Part shown: positions 21,801 through 32,126 of the stretch, in pieces
Layout: the number at the start of each line of letters is the position of its first letter
How positions within the stretch are numbered: position 1 is the stretch's first letter
Source of the DNA: Triparma columacea
Lineage: Eukaryota > Sar > Bolidophyceae > Parmales > Triparmaceae
Assembly: GCA_030267965.1 (NCBI GenBank)
Contig: BRYA01000174.1
Location: forward strand, 634-64,633
Direction of reading: 5' to 3'
Length of the DNA: 64,000 nt
Position numbers and translations under genes: made by a program
Notes under the pieces: model-generated
Database searches by the model: none
Seen by the model: only the letters and a program-made list of their open reading frames with translations
What the model was told of the DNA's origin: nothing

Positions 21801-24104
21801 ATGCAGAAAATTGACGTTGATTGGGCAACAAATGTGAGGCGCGTGGAGCTCATTGAAGGCGACTTGAGGCAGATCAGCCAGTGCAGCTTAACAGACGGCT
21901 GCAGACTGCTTCAGTGCATTCCCGAGTATGACGATCACCTCGAGCACAACAATGCGGCCATTGAGATTCAAAGGGTCAGCAGGGGCGGAAGGGGGAGGCG
22001 GAGGGCGAATGATAAGAAGAAAGAGGTGAGGCAGGGCAAGGGGCGAAGCGACGAGCTCTCAGCGTTAATGTTGGCGATGAATTGTTACGTATCGCTTATT
22101 TCTCGCCGTCCCTAATCCGATTTCTTCTCTTCGCCAATTGCAGCTTGAGCTCAGACAAAAAGTTGCCGCAACGAATGCGTTCCAGCTCAATGTTTTGAAC
22201 AAGGTGGAAAATAATGCCTTGTCTCACAAGCAGGACGAAATAAGGAAGCAGGCTAGGCACATGTTGACCGTGGCTGACCACGACAGCAAGCAGTTCAGAT
22301 GGTATGGGAAGTTGCAGGTTGCCCTGCAGTTCATTGAACAGCAGAAAGAGGCTGTCGCCTCAATGATCGCCGGGGGTGGGATCAGGGACCCCCACTACAG
22401 CTTGGAGGAAAGCATATTCGAGCCGAGCTGTAGGAGTCTACAGGAGGTGAGGCAGAGCGGTGAACGAAGCGAGCCACAGAAAGGTTTGGAGTGCAACACG
22501 CGCTAACGCCAATGCCGCGCTTTTCGCTTCGTAAAAAAAAAATGCGTCCTCTCTCTCTCTTTGCATTTATACCCCTCGCCTTACCCTCTAACCCTTTTCT
22601 CGATCCGCTTTGCTCATTGCAGCTTCGGGAGAAGCAGAGGAGGCACAATCAGGTTGAGCGAATCAATCGGACGATGCTGGTGAGGTTGGCCGAAAAGCAC
22701 AAGTTGCCAGCTTACGCCCTTGACACTTGCGGTGACCTCGGAGAGCACATTTTTAGCCCCATGAGCGTCTTCGCGAGGCTGGGGAACATACAAGATGAGA
22801 CGAAAGAATTTTTTGCGACAGTTGCAGTAATCAACAAGGAGCTTGGAGTTTGTAGAAAGGATGAGGCGCATTGGGACGATCCTAGTGTAAGGGCGAGGTG
22901 GACAGCACAGGAAATCAACAGAAACAAAAAGAGGATTAAGGAGGACAGGGAGAGGTTGGAGGAACAGCTCAGGGGGAGGAGGCTCAAGAGAGAGATGAGC
23001 AAGGGGAGGAGGGCCAGCTTGAGTAGGATTGAAGAGCTGAGCGAGTTCGTCGTTGGGACGAGGGGGCGGCAAAGGTTGAGGTCCGTGGCGAGGAGGAGGA
23101 GAAGCTTGAACTTGAGGGAAGCAAGGGTGAGAAAGGACATCGAGGAGGAGGACGTGGTATGGAAAGAAATCATGAAGGAGAACAGCCAGGAGGTGGAGAG
23201 AAGCTTGAATGCATGCAAACTGCTAAGCTTCGGGAAGCACCACAACGATGGACACAGCCTTGAGAACTTGCTGGACGAAGAGATTCTGCACAGTGCCCAG
23301 GGCTGGGAGGATTACACTAAGTTTGTCAGGTTCAGGACGTTAGGGTTTATGGATGTAGACACGTACAACATTAGGGAGAGCACAATGAGGAATAGGAGTA
23401 GGAGCATTTGCGCGCCTGAGAGGTACAGGAGCAGCAAGGAGCTGTACGTTGAGAGACTTGACGGATTTGAGGCCGTGTGGGATTTGGCTAGAGACAAGGA
23501 TTACCCGCTCATCCACAGCACCATGTGGCACGACGAGCCTGAAAACAAGAGGACAAAGCGACCAAGGTACCCAGATCCACAGATCTACAGCTGGAGCAGA
23601 GACAGGTGGGAAGAAGAAAGCAGCAACATAGATTTGCTTGCGGGGAAACATGACGTTAAGATTGTTAGCCTTGAGCTACAGGAGGAGATGGAAGCTCTCA
23701 TGTTGAAAATGTACCCGCCCAAGGTCGAGGGGGAGGGAAAGGGTGAGGAAGAGGAGCTTGCTAGTGACGAGGAATGGGCCACGGATGAGGAGGGGGAGTG
23801 GGAGGAGGACGATTGGGAGGAGGAGGAAGAGGGAGAGGAGGAGCGAGGGGGGGAGGATTTGCCGGAGGGATGGGTGGAGGCGTGGGACGAGGAAGGAAAC
23901 AAGTACTATGAAAATCCAACAACTGGGGAGAGCAGCTGGGATTTCCCGGTGGGTGCGGGGGGGGGGGGGGAGGGACAGCAGGTTGCAGTTGCAGAGGAGG
24001 CCGAGATCGGGGGGGAGGAATGGGACGGGTGGCAAACTCTTCAGGATGAATCTGGTGCGTGGTACTATTTCAATCCAACTACGGGGGAGTCACAGTGGGC
24101 ATGA
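18830..24104 (+). CDS. giant RCC1-repeat protein with IQ motif and two WW domains
   Basis: Exons 18830..19083, 19183..19447, 19636..19977, 20058..22025, 22144..22446 and 22623..24104, 1,537 aa. RCC1-type beta-propeller blades occur from about residue 115 to 560 (ILYACGENKGGVLG, VWGSGENGQLGLGQ, YSWGMGKDGRLGH, YAWGYGRHGQLGT, YSWGKGWFGVLGH). The middle is charged and helical. An IQ-like motif (IEIQRVSRGGRGRRR) lies near residue 930. Two WW domains close the protein (LPEGWVEAWDEEGNKYYENP; WDGWQTLQ...YYFNPTTGESQW). This combination suggests a calmodulin- and proline-binding scaffold, perhaps flagellar or cytoskeletal, not a Ran exchange factor. Five introns are 80-190 nt, several with complementary ends. 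Confidence 0.85.
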
Positions 24105-24156
24105 TTTTAGGGTAACAGAGATTTTGTTGTTGTTGTATGGAACAAACAGATTGAAC

Positions 24157-25080
24157 TTATTTTTTTGGCGTCTTCAAATTTCTTATCTTCTCTCTTCCTC
24201 CGTAATCTGCGCGTCGAATTGGCTCGGGCACGCGGTGGACTGACAATCTATGAACAATCCAGATAGACTCTCGCAGTGATATGTTGTGGCCGGAGGATAT
24301 GAAGATCGGGTTGACATTGGATGTCATCGAGTTGAGGTAGGCAACTCCACAAGGGACCTCGAACTGATTGTTGGAGTAAAGGTAAAGGATAGCGGAGGCT
24401 GGAGGGGGGGGGGGGGGGTTGGGGGGGTTGGGTAGGGGGTCGAGGAAGGTGGGGGGGAGGCACTGGAGATTCACGATGGAGGAAGGAGGGTGTGGGGGGG
24501 GGGGAGAAGAGAGCATGTATGCCCGGAATATTGACTTGACCATCTTGGCGGTTACGTCCGCTTCAGGATAGAGTGGGGTGCGTAGGTTCTCGAAGGAGTG
24601 CAAATTCTTGCCTACGCCAATGGTAGGAATGGGAGCTGTCGTACTGGAGAGGAGTATGCCAAGATGAGAGGCAAATCCCAGGCCACGAGGGTGAAGGAGG
24701 CCGTTCCCATCACAGAGGAGGTAGTTGGGCAAAGGGAGCGGAGCAGATAGGATGGAGGGGAGGAGGGGAGGGGCCTCACGGAAGGAGAGAAAGCCAGGAA
24801 CGTAGGGGTGGGGGATTGACACCTCTGTGTGAGACTCGTGGGTGGAATTTAAGGCTGAGTCGAGGACAACGTAAGACGCTATTGAGGGGAGGGTGGCATC
24901 TGTGGGTTCGGTTAGATCGCAGCCGGCAAATAGAGTGGAAGGAGAATTGCAGGGATGAGAGGTGGGGAGGGGGGGGAGCGTAGGGAGGGTTCTATCGGAG
25001 GAGGAGGAAGGGTCGGGGAGGAGGTAGGTGAGAAGGTGGAGTTGCTCATCTGTCCAGGAGGGGGGGGGGAGTGTGGTCAT
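24157..25080 (-). CDS. ENDOV: endonuclease V, inosine-specific nuclease
   Basis: Single exon, 307 aa. Motifs in order: FAGCDLT (catalytic Asp), [12 protein letters not shown] (Tyr wedge and Glu), [20 protein letters not shown] (Asp and the PRG loop), PTIGVGKNL, then ISSGHNISL with the active-site His and PEPIRRAD. EndoV cuts one base 3' of deoxyinosine in DNA or inosine in RNA. A proline-rich loop of about 35 residues (near residue 205) interrupts the core and is encoded by C runs. Tail-to-tail with the RCC1-WW gene, 52 bp between stop codons. Confidence 0.9.
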   Translation of the reverse strand: MTTLPPPSWTDEQLHLLTYLLPDPSSSSDRTLPTLPPLPTSHPCNSPSTLFAGCDLTEPTDATLPSIASYVVLDSALNSTHESHTEVSIPHPYVPGFLSFREAPPLLPSILSAPLPLPNYLLCDGNGLLHPRGLGFASHLGILLSSTTAPIPTIGVGKNLHSFENLRTPLYPEADVTAKMVKSIFRAYMLSSPPPPHPPSSIVNLQCLPPTFLDPLPNPPNPPPPPPASAILYLYSNNQFEVPCGVAYLNSMTSNVNPIFISSGHNISLRESIWIVHRLSVHRVPEPIRRADYGGREKIRNLKTPKK

Positions 25081-25085
25081 CTAGA

Positions 25086-25461
25086 CTAGAGTGGAAGGAA
25101 TTTGTACAGAAAGTATCTCAATACCGTGGCGACTATAATTTGCGTGATGAGAACGGTTTTGCTAAGGAGGGGGGGTGAGAGGGTGGTGAAGATGGGGGGG
25201 GGGGGCATTTTGATCAAATGAAAGTGCTCACCGGATCTTGTGGTTCGCGAGAACAAAGGAAAGAAACAGGCCGCCGCCTCCACCGAAGAACGCAACGACG
25301 ACAAAAGTGTACTCAGGAATTCTCCAACCCCCTTTTTTCGCAATCAACTTGTCGGAGAAGGATAAAATAGCACCAAGCAACGATGCATAAATAGAACCGA
25401 TTGTCAATTGTGAAAATAACGCGAGTGATAAGAAAAGCACAATAGAGGAGGTGCGAATCAT
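25086..25461 (-). CDS. small DUF1294-like membrane protein
   Basis: Exons 25232..25461 and 25086..25161, 101 aa. The splice CCG|GTGAGC...CCTTAG|CAAAA rebuilds Arg, giving ANHKIRKTVLI. Three hydrophobic segments flank FSDKLIAKKGGWRIPE and a GGGGG turn followed by HKIRK. This is the DUF1294 pattern (YDK-x-A, R-x-PE, GG, HK-x-x-K). Function is unknown in the family. It lies 5 bp upstream of endonuclease V on the same strand, so the two may share regulatory sequence or be a read-through pair. Confidence 0.65.
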
Positions 25462-25463
25462 GC

Positions 25464-25517
25464 AGCCTGTGTGTCGGTAGGGGTGTGCAAAGCCTGTGTG
25501 TCGGTAGGGATGTGCAA
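25464..25517. repeat. 27-bp tandem duplication
   Basis: Two 27-base units (AGCCTGTGTGTCGGTAGGGG and next bases) lie head to tail with one mismatch, at the boundary between the DUF1294 gene and the AT-rich island. Confidence 0.8.
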
Positions 25518-25534
25518 GGGGTCTCGCAAGGGGC

Positions 25535-25985
25535 TCAAAAGATTTTTTTTAGATTTTTTCTACTATAACTGTTTTCTAGTATTCCAAAAAATGTAATTAC
25601 TTATCTTAATCAATTTTTATTTATTTAAAGATCACTGAAGATTGAAAAATACGATTGACTTAAAGCAAAAAAATATTATTTTATAATTTCAATTCTGTTC
25701 ATCCAAATTCACTTAAAGGTTTTGCATATGATCAAATAGTATTGTGAAAGTTTTTAACTAACGAAATATTTTTTCTTAATTTACTTTTCATTTTCGTAAT
25801 TAATCTAAAAAGGAGATTATATTTTGGATATTTTTGATAATGCTATAATATATCAAATAAACAAATTTAATGAATATTATCAATTATCAAAAACAACTGA
25901 AAAATGGATTTTTGACAATTTTTCCACATTCTATATTTTCGACAGTTTTCAAGCATTTACGTAGAATTTTTGAATCGTCACGCTA
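25535..25985. other. AT-rich island
   Basis: About 450 bases of roughly four-fifths A+T, with runs such as AGATTTTTTTTAGATTTTTTC and TTTTTATTTATTTAAAG, in a window that is otherwise GC-rich. No coding frame. It ends 10 bases before the CIA30 start codon, so it may serve as that gene's promoter or 5' leader, but it is much longer and poorer in GC than any other intergenic stretch here. Confidence 0.7.
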
Positions 25986-25993
25986 TCTCAACG

Positions 25994-27011
25994 ATGTTCC
26001 TCCTACGAAGAGCAACCAATATTCAGCGATTACCGCTTAATAGATCATTTTTCTCTGGAATATTCGAGACTGGCCTTTCCCCTCTTGCCAAAAAGAGCAT
26101 AGTGGAACCTTTGGTTAGCGAAGGGTGGAAGGTGACTACAGATATGGACATAAGGGGGTCTTCCAGGGCTACCTTGGAGAATAATACTGAGGGGGGTGAG
26201 GGTGGTTTGAGGTGGAGAGGTCACACGTCTCTAGACTTGGATCAGAATAGCAAGGCTGTGAAGACGGGTGAGTTGGGTTGTCTTGAGTGTTGCGTCGGAT
26301 CTTCGCGTTTCACTTCTCGACTTTTATTCCTCTTCCTCCTCTCCCCCCCCCAACCCTTCTCCCTCCACCAACCCTTCTCCTCCCTCCAACCTTCCACCCA
26401 GGATTTGTTTCTATAACGTCTCCCCCCCTTGGGGGCATGCTGACGCCATACCTCGACCTCGACGACTACGAGACTCTCATGTTAACTCTCCGGAAGCGCG
26501 ATAATCGGAACTACATTGTGAACCTTCACCCCGACTCATATATAAATGGGGAGATATACCAGGGTTATATAATGGACGATCGCGAGGAGGAGGACGTTTT
26601 GGCGTTGGGCGATAATGTGGAGGAGATAACAGTGAAGGTGGGTTAGGGAGGGAAAAGTGACACCCAGTGCCAACCAAAACCAACCAACAACCAACCTAAC
26701 ACTTCTGCCTCCACACTCCCTCTTTCAGCTGCCCTTCTCCAACTTCATGCTCACAAAGGAGGGTCGTGTCTCCACTCACCAACGCACGATGGACGGTATA
26801 GTCAGGTTGCAGGTGAGACTGATTAAAAAAAAAACCAAAACAGACGACTGAAAAATTCAACACTAACGCAAACCTTTACTGCGGCTCACTTTGCTCTGTG
26901 CACTCGCCCTAGAACGTCGGTCTACTGCTTGCAGATGGTAGGGAAGGAGATTTCGATCTCGAGGTGATTAAGATAGAGGCGATTGGCAAATACTATCAGG
27001 AAGAGGAGTAA
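25994..27011 (+). CDS. NDUFAF1: CIA30/NDUFAF1-like complex I assembly factor
   Basis: Exons 25994..26267, 26402..26637, 26729..26812 and 26913..27011, 230 aa. The N terminus (MFLLRRATNIQRLPLNRSFF) is a typical mitochondrial presequence. The CIA30 beta-sandwich follows: WKVTTDMDIRGSSRATLE, a GF splice into VSITSPP, DLDDYETLMLTLRKRDNRNY, LPFSNFMLTKEGRV, then GLLLADGREGDFDLEVIKIE, split by the last intron. The family helps assemble the membrane arm of respiratory complex I. It is shorter than human NDUFAF1, in keeping with a CIA30-only protein. Confidence 0.82.
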
Positions 27012-27102
27012 CGCTAACCCCAATGACTACAAATACAAAAAAGGCCCGACCTTCTTGTTTATTCAACAGACACTCTACAGCTATCCAAATTACGCCAGCC
27101 AT

Positions 27103-27955
27103 TCACCTCTTCTCGTTCCTCTCCTTTAAAAACCTGTGGAACCCATTGTAGCTCTTGTCGAGGTCAAATAGGAGCTCCCTCCCCTGCTCCTCGTCTAGTT
27201 CCTCCGCCGCCTTCATCCCATTCAGCCTAATTAGCCACCTCTCCACGCTAGACGTAACTTCCGTCGGTACCCCCGGTATGAGCGTGACGCTGCTCATCAG
27301 ATCGCTGAGCATGGGGTGCAGATCGTCTGCCGCCCGCTGCTCCAGCCTGACACTGTCCATTAAAGTGATGAAAAACTGCACACACTCCGCCACCCTAACA
27401 CTTTCACCGTTATCGTCCACCTGCGCGTGCAGCGTCGTCGCAGGCACACCAGTGTGGACGAGCCTGTTGACTGCACGCGGGCAGTCCACAGTGTAGATTC
27501 TGCAGAACTCAGTAGGGTCGATTTTCAGAGCGCTGACGGTGGACTTGAACTGAGATATGAGCTTTACGCAAAGCTTCTCGTATTCGTCTCCCCCCACCGC
27601 ATCACGAGCGTAAGCCTTCTCCAAAGTCTCAGTTGCCTTGAGGATGGCATAAAGGTCAGCTGTGTGTGGGAGGGTAAACGTGGGAAAGATGCGGGAGAGA
27701 TGTGGACTCGGGTAAGTATATTGTCCCCAGCACCCACGAGCACCCACCAAACTTGCTGATCAACTTGTACCCCACTCTGTGCGACAAGGAGACCATAAAG
27801 AATCATGAAAATCCAATTCGACGACCGTATCATCGACACAAACGTTACTTCACGATCTATCAAGTACCCTCACGCACCCACTAATCCCCTTTCTCACCCG
27901 AGTCATCAAAAAATCTTCTGTCCCTGCTGCTCTCGTGGAGTTGGATAAGTGACAT
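27103..27955 (-). CDS. VPS28: VPS28, ESCRT-I subunit
   Basis: Exons 27898..27955 and 27103..27659, 204 aa. Exon 1 (MSLIQLHESSRDRRFFDDS) joins through G|CT to ADLYAILKATETLEKAYARD, the conserved VPS28 N-terminal helix pair. The C-terminal four-helix domain includes PGVPTEVTSSVERWLIRLN and ends DLDKSYNGFHRFLKE. VPS28 links TSG101/VPS23 to ESCRT-II in endosomal sorting of ubiquitinated cargo. Convergent with CIA30 (91 bp between stops). The intron is 238 nt. Confidence 0.9.
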
Positions 27956-28151
27956 TTTCACGCTTTTTAGACGCTTCTGAGAGGTTGTTGTTATGTGCTG
28001 CTAGGAATTTATTATTATGGTTACTGTGTTTCAGTTGTATTACAAAAAAACAACGAATAAGTCGAAATAACTAGAAATAACTCTCAAAAAACAAGAACCC
28101 TCTCAAGACTCAGGAACTCAGCCCAGGCTGGGCCCTTTCCAAACTCTCTCC

Positions 28152-29880
28152 ATGCCATTGTATGTGGGGGGTTACGTAGCCGGGCCGACCACCAAGTCTG
28201 CCCCACCTTGCGATCTTACACACCTCGAACAAACGTTAACGTCGTTCCGACCCGCTTCAATCCGTTCAGGATTCAAGCACTTCATTGTTGCTGGTGAGAC
28301 TGCCAATGGAAAAAGGCTTTACGGGTTCGGAAAGGGCGAGAATGGGAGGCTCGGAGTCGATTGGCATACGGGGAAGGACGAGGCGGGCACAGTGGAGATA
28401 CCAACGAGCTGGTTGCCAGATTCTGTAACTGTAAAGGCTGTTGCATGTGGGAGAGGTGAGATGGGCGGGGATGAAGCGTAGCAGCGTAGCGACGATGACG
28501 TTGATTCTACCAACTAACGCAACCCTTCGGTCGTCGCTCCGCTCTCTCCGCGCAGAGCACAGTCTCTTCTTGACTTCCTCCTCTCTTGTCTTCTCTTGCG
28601 GTTGGGGTGAAGCTGGCCGCCTTGGTCACGGTCCCGACGTAACGGAGCTGCATACCCCCAAGCAGGTCCTCGAGTTCCAACTCCTACCCGGAAAGCCCGG
28701 AAAGGTCTCCACGTCGTCCACCTGCCCCTCCATCAGGGCGGTGGCTGCGGGAAGGGAGCACAGTGTGTTTGTGACAGAGAAGGAGGGTTACTGCTACGCT
28801 TGTGGAGCGGGGTTCGGTGGCAGGCTGGGTATCTCTGAGGGTCACGAAGAGGTGAGAACGCGAAGACCTTAAAATCGCTTCGCTCCTTGCCTACTAACGC
28901 ATCCTTTTCCATACTTCGCTTGGGTTCGCTTGCCAGGTGGATGTATCCTATCCCACCCTGTGCGGCCTCTCCGGTACTACCTTCCAGCGCTCTCGGTACC
29001 TGCGCCTGAACGGCCACGAGCTCCCCAACGTTGACGACGTCATTGCGCCTCAGCTCAGGGGCGTTGTGCAAGCTGCTGCGGGCGACCTGCACACTCTCGC
29101 CCTTGACCGGTATGGTTCCGTATACTCCTGGGGTTTCAACGAGGTGAGATTGGAGGGCAGTGAAAAAGTATAACGAAAGCAACTACAATTCGCACATCGA
29201 TGACGATATCGACTAACGCAACCCTTTCGTCGCACTCCTCGCTCTTCCCCCTCCTGCCCCCCCCCCCCCCCCCGCAGACTGGAGCCCTCGGCCGCCCATC
29301 CTCCGACCGAAACCACCACATCCCGGAGAAAGTAGAATTCCCCCCCCCCCTCCCCAACTCAATGACAAACATTGCTGCGGGTGCTTATCACAGCCTTGCG
29401 CAATCCGCGTCCGGAGAGTTGTACGGTTGGGGAGACGGGGAGGACGGCCAGCTCCTCCCTGAGCGTGGCAAGTTGACGAGTCCAACGAGGACCCCCCTTC
29501 CAGAGAAAGCTATTGACGTCAAGGCTGGGTTCTGCACCTCCGGGGCACTGTCAACCACGGGGAAGCTTTATGTGTGGGGATGTCCGGAGGGTCAGGATGG
29601 GAAGCCCCCGACGCCTTCTCACGAAGTCAAGGAGGTCAAGGTCGTTGAGGATGGCTTTGTTGAGGATGTGGTATTTGGAGGCTTTGACCTTGGAGGATAC
29701 AGTCTCGTTGCGAGGTCGGGGAAAGTGGAAGAAGAGGTGGATAAAAAGTTCAAGCACCGGAGACGGCCGAAAAGGAACCTCAGCGTGTCAAAGAAATTGA
29801 TGCAGAGCAAGCTCTTTACTAGGGCTGCCAGCAATCCAACATCTTCCCCCAACCACTTCAAGGCGACATCTATAATATGA
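28152..29880 (+). CDS. RCC1-repeat protein
   Basis: Exons 28152..28455, 28556..28851, 28937..29143 and 29278..29880, 469 aa. Blades of a seven-bladed-type propeller are visible: LYGFGKGENGRLGV, VFSCGWGEAGRLGHG, CYACGAGFGGRLGI, VYSWGFNETGALGR, LYGWGDGEDGQL, LYVWGCPEGQ. A basic C-terminal tail (KFKHRRRPKRNLSVSKK) follows. It is not recognisably nuclear RCC1, so Ran GEF activity is unsupported. Its three introns share a CTAACGCA block near the 3' end; see findings. Confidence 0.85.
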
Positions 29881-30194
29881 TATTCAATTTCTTTTGTTTG
29901 TACGTGTTTTATTTATTTATTAGCTGGTATGATAATTATGAGATAGGTCTGTCATAACTACAAAATAAATTGAAAAAGAACCCAACCACCGAAAAATGGT
30001 CGCCTTTCCGCTTTGGTTCGTCATTATTATTTTTCCTCCTCCCCACTACCCTTTAGGCACCTATTCCTAGAAACCTGTCCTTCAGAAGCGAGTACCTACT
30101 ATACAAGTACCATACAAGACCCGTCTAGTAATTCCAAGTGCCTTACCTCTTAACTTAACCTCACTCTCAACCGATCGCCTTGGTGGCATTTATC
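29881..30194. other. intergenic, same-strand genes
   Basis: About 310 bases between two plus-strand genes. An AT-rich 3' part with ATTTATTTATTAG follows the RCC1 stop. No coding frame or RNA gene seen. Confidence 0.4.
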
Positions 30195-32012
30195 ATGGAC
30201 AAATCTTTGGCTCTCAAAGCCCCCCCCCCTGCCGACATCACTGCCGACATCCTTGATGACTTCCGTAAGGCAATGTCCGGAGTGCTCGACACAGTCTCCC
30301 ATCACGACCTCGCTCAAATCAAGGCCTTTGTTGATCGAGAGGACATCCCCAGAGGTTTGTCCATGCTCGCTACCTCTTGCCTACAGGAGTTGGAGGAAAG
30401 GCGCAAGCGGGAGGCGAAAGAAGAAGAAGAGGCTAGTCAAAGTATCAAGAGAACACTGACATCGGCAGAAGCACCTGGTACCAGGAGGGGAGCAACACAG
30501 GAAAACAACATTCTTCATTCTTTGTTGGAGTTAGGCGAGAGGATGGACGCCGATAAGGCTGCAATTAAGAGCGGCTTCAAGGAGGGTGAGGAAGCTCATA
30601 GCTTAGACATCACACTCAAGGAAGCGCTCGTTCAGACAACATGGAATATTGGAGTCATGTTGCTCATATCTGCTTTGCTATGCTTTGTTACAGCAGGGGT
30701 AGTCTACGTATTTTGGAGTTTTCTACAAGGAGTTTCTATCCGAGACGCTGCTGTACTTCAATTTGGAACTAACTCGACGATCGAGGATTATGGTCGAGTA
30801 GAGTTTGTGGATATTTACTCTGACAAGAGAGAAAGACGGACAAAGCAATTTCTCAGCATAGTATGCTCGTTTTCTTGGGCGTGCACGATGGCGTTCATGT
30901 TATTTGGGCTTGAGAAGGGCGTGGCGTTGGTTTACTATTCCAGATTCTTCCTCCTCATGACACTTCCGGCGTTTTTGCCGACTGTTTATTACGCTTGCGG
31001 TGGCAAAAGTCTAGGGAGTGGCGTACTGATTGTGATTATGTGCGTCTTTGTAGGGGCATGCGTCTCTATAATGACTGATCTCATTGGTAAAGGCATTGGA
31101 GATTTGACGCAGTTGGCTGTAAAAAGTACCCGTGACAAAATAGCCTCTAACAACGGAGAGATGGTGAAAGTAAAGACGAAGAAGACAATGAAACAACGAC
31201 TGAAAACTGCCATGATCACTGCCCTCCCCGGTCTCTTCATCTGCGTAATGGTCGTTGTGTACACGTCCCTTATATTTGCGCTCTACAATGCATACGACAA
31301 CGACGCGTGGAAAGCGGCAATCTCTGTTTTTGCTCTCTTGGTGAAAGTCACTGGCAACAAGGCTGAAATCAAACTTATCGAGCTCGGAGGCGATGGGCTC
31401 TCTGTTTGGGCTGCCGATGTCACGCTGTTCGAATATGAGTTTTCTACAGCGTTGCTCTGTAGGGTCCTCCAGCTATCTATCCCTTCCAAGCAGATTGCAC
31501 AGCTCATGTCGCTGTTTGGATGCATTTTAGAGATGGGCGTCAGGGTCTTCTTTTTCAACAACTACCTAAAGGATGGTTTGCGAAAGGGAGGGAAATGGAC
31601 AGAAGAGGAAAAGGTTGCTTACAGGAAGAGGGGAATGCTGCGTGCACAGGATGGAAATAATGATATGGTTGTGGAATATGCGTCTTCTGCTGCAGCTGTG
31701 GCAATCCTGATTTTCGCTGTACCTACGGGCGCATTAGAACTCGAGGCAAGTCAAGCTGTGGATAGATCGCAAATATTATCGGTCGTCCTATTTCAAGTAG
31801 GCCCGGAAGTCATACTGGACTTCTACTGCGTCTTCATGGAAGTTTTTGGAGGCTTGGGTGTCTTTCACTCAAAGTATTGGAACTTACATACAGGTGCAAA
31901 GACGACGGAGGGTCGGTGGAGTCTCTTTGGGAACCTGTTGAAGAGCCTTGTAGCGAAGATATTTAGCATTCTGACGCTCTCCTCTGTGATCCTCCTGTCA
32001 ATCGCAAAGTGA
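30195..32012 (+). CDS. multi-pass membrane protein of unknown family
   Basis: Single exon, 605 aa from ATG 30195. A cytosolic-looking charged N terminus of about 140 residues precedes eight or nine hydrophobic segments (for example IGVMLLISALLCFVTAGVVY, MTLPAFLPTVYYA, GVLIVIMCVFVGACVSIM, PGLFICVMVVVYTSLIFALY, AVAILIFAVPTGALELE, VAKIFSILTLSSVILLSIA). A KTKKTMKQRL basic loop lies mid-protein. I do not recognise the family. It is one of few long intronless genes here. A channel, transporter or scaffold are all possible; no motif decides. Confidence 0.7.
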   Translation: MDKSLALKAPPPADITADILDDFRKAMSGVLDTVSHHDLAQIKAFVDREDIPRGLSMLATSCLQELEERRKREAKEEEEASQSIKRTLTSAEAPGTRRGATQENNILHSLLELGERMDADKAAIKSGFKEGEEAHSLDITLKEALVQTTWNIGVMLLISALLCFVTAGVVYVFWSFLQGVSIRDAAVLQFGTNSTIEDYGRVEFVDIYSDKRERRTKQFLSIVCSFSWACTMAFMLFGLEKGVALVYYSRFFLLMTLPAFLPTVYYACGGKSLGSGVLIVIMCVFVGACVSIMTDLIGKGIGDLTQLAVKSTRDKIASNNGEMVKVKTKKTMKQRLKTAMITALPGLFICVMVVVYTSLIFALYNAYDNDAWKAAISVFALLVKVTGNKAEIKLIELGGDGLSVWAADVTLFEYEFSTALLCRVLQLSIPSKQIAQLMSLFGCILEMGVRVFFFNNYLKDGLRKGGKWTEEEKVAYRKRGMLRAQDGNNDMVVEYASSAAAVAILIFAVPTGALELEASQAVDRSQILSVVLFQVGPEVILDFYCVFMEVFGGLGVFHSKYWNLHTGAKTTEGRWSLFGNLLKSLVAKIFSILTLSSVILLSIAK

Positions 32013-32126
32013 CGAAGCACGCAACTGTTGAAAAGAAATTAACGAACATTTTTGTATCTTCATCTCCTGCTTTGTTACGTTTGTTAGGCCCAGCCAAACA
32101 ATCTCCCATCCATAACACCATACCGT

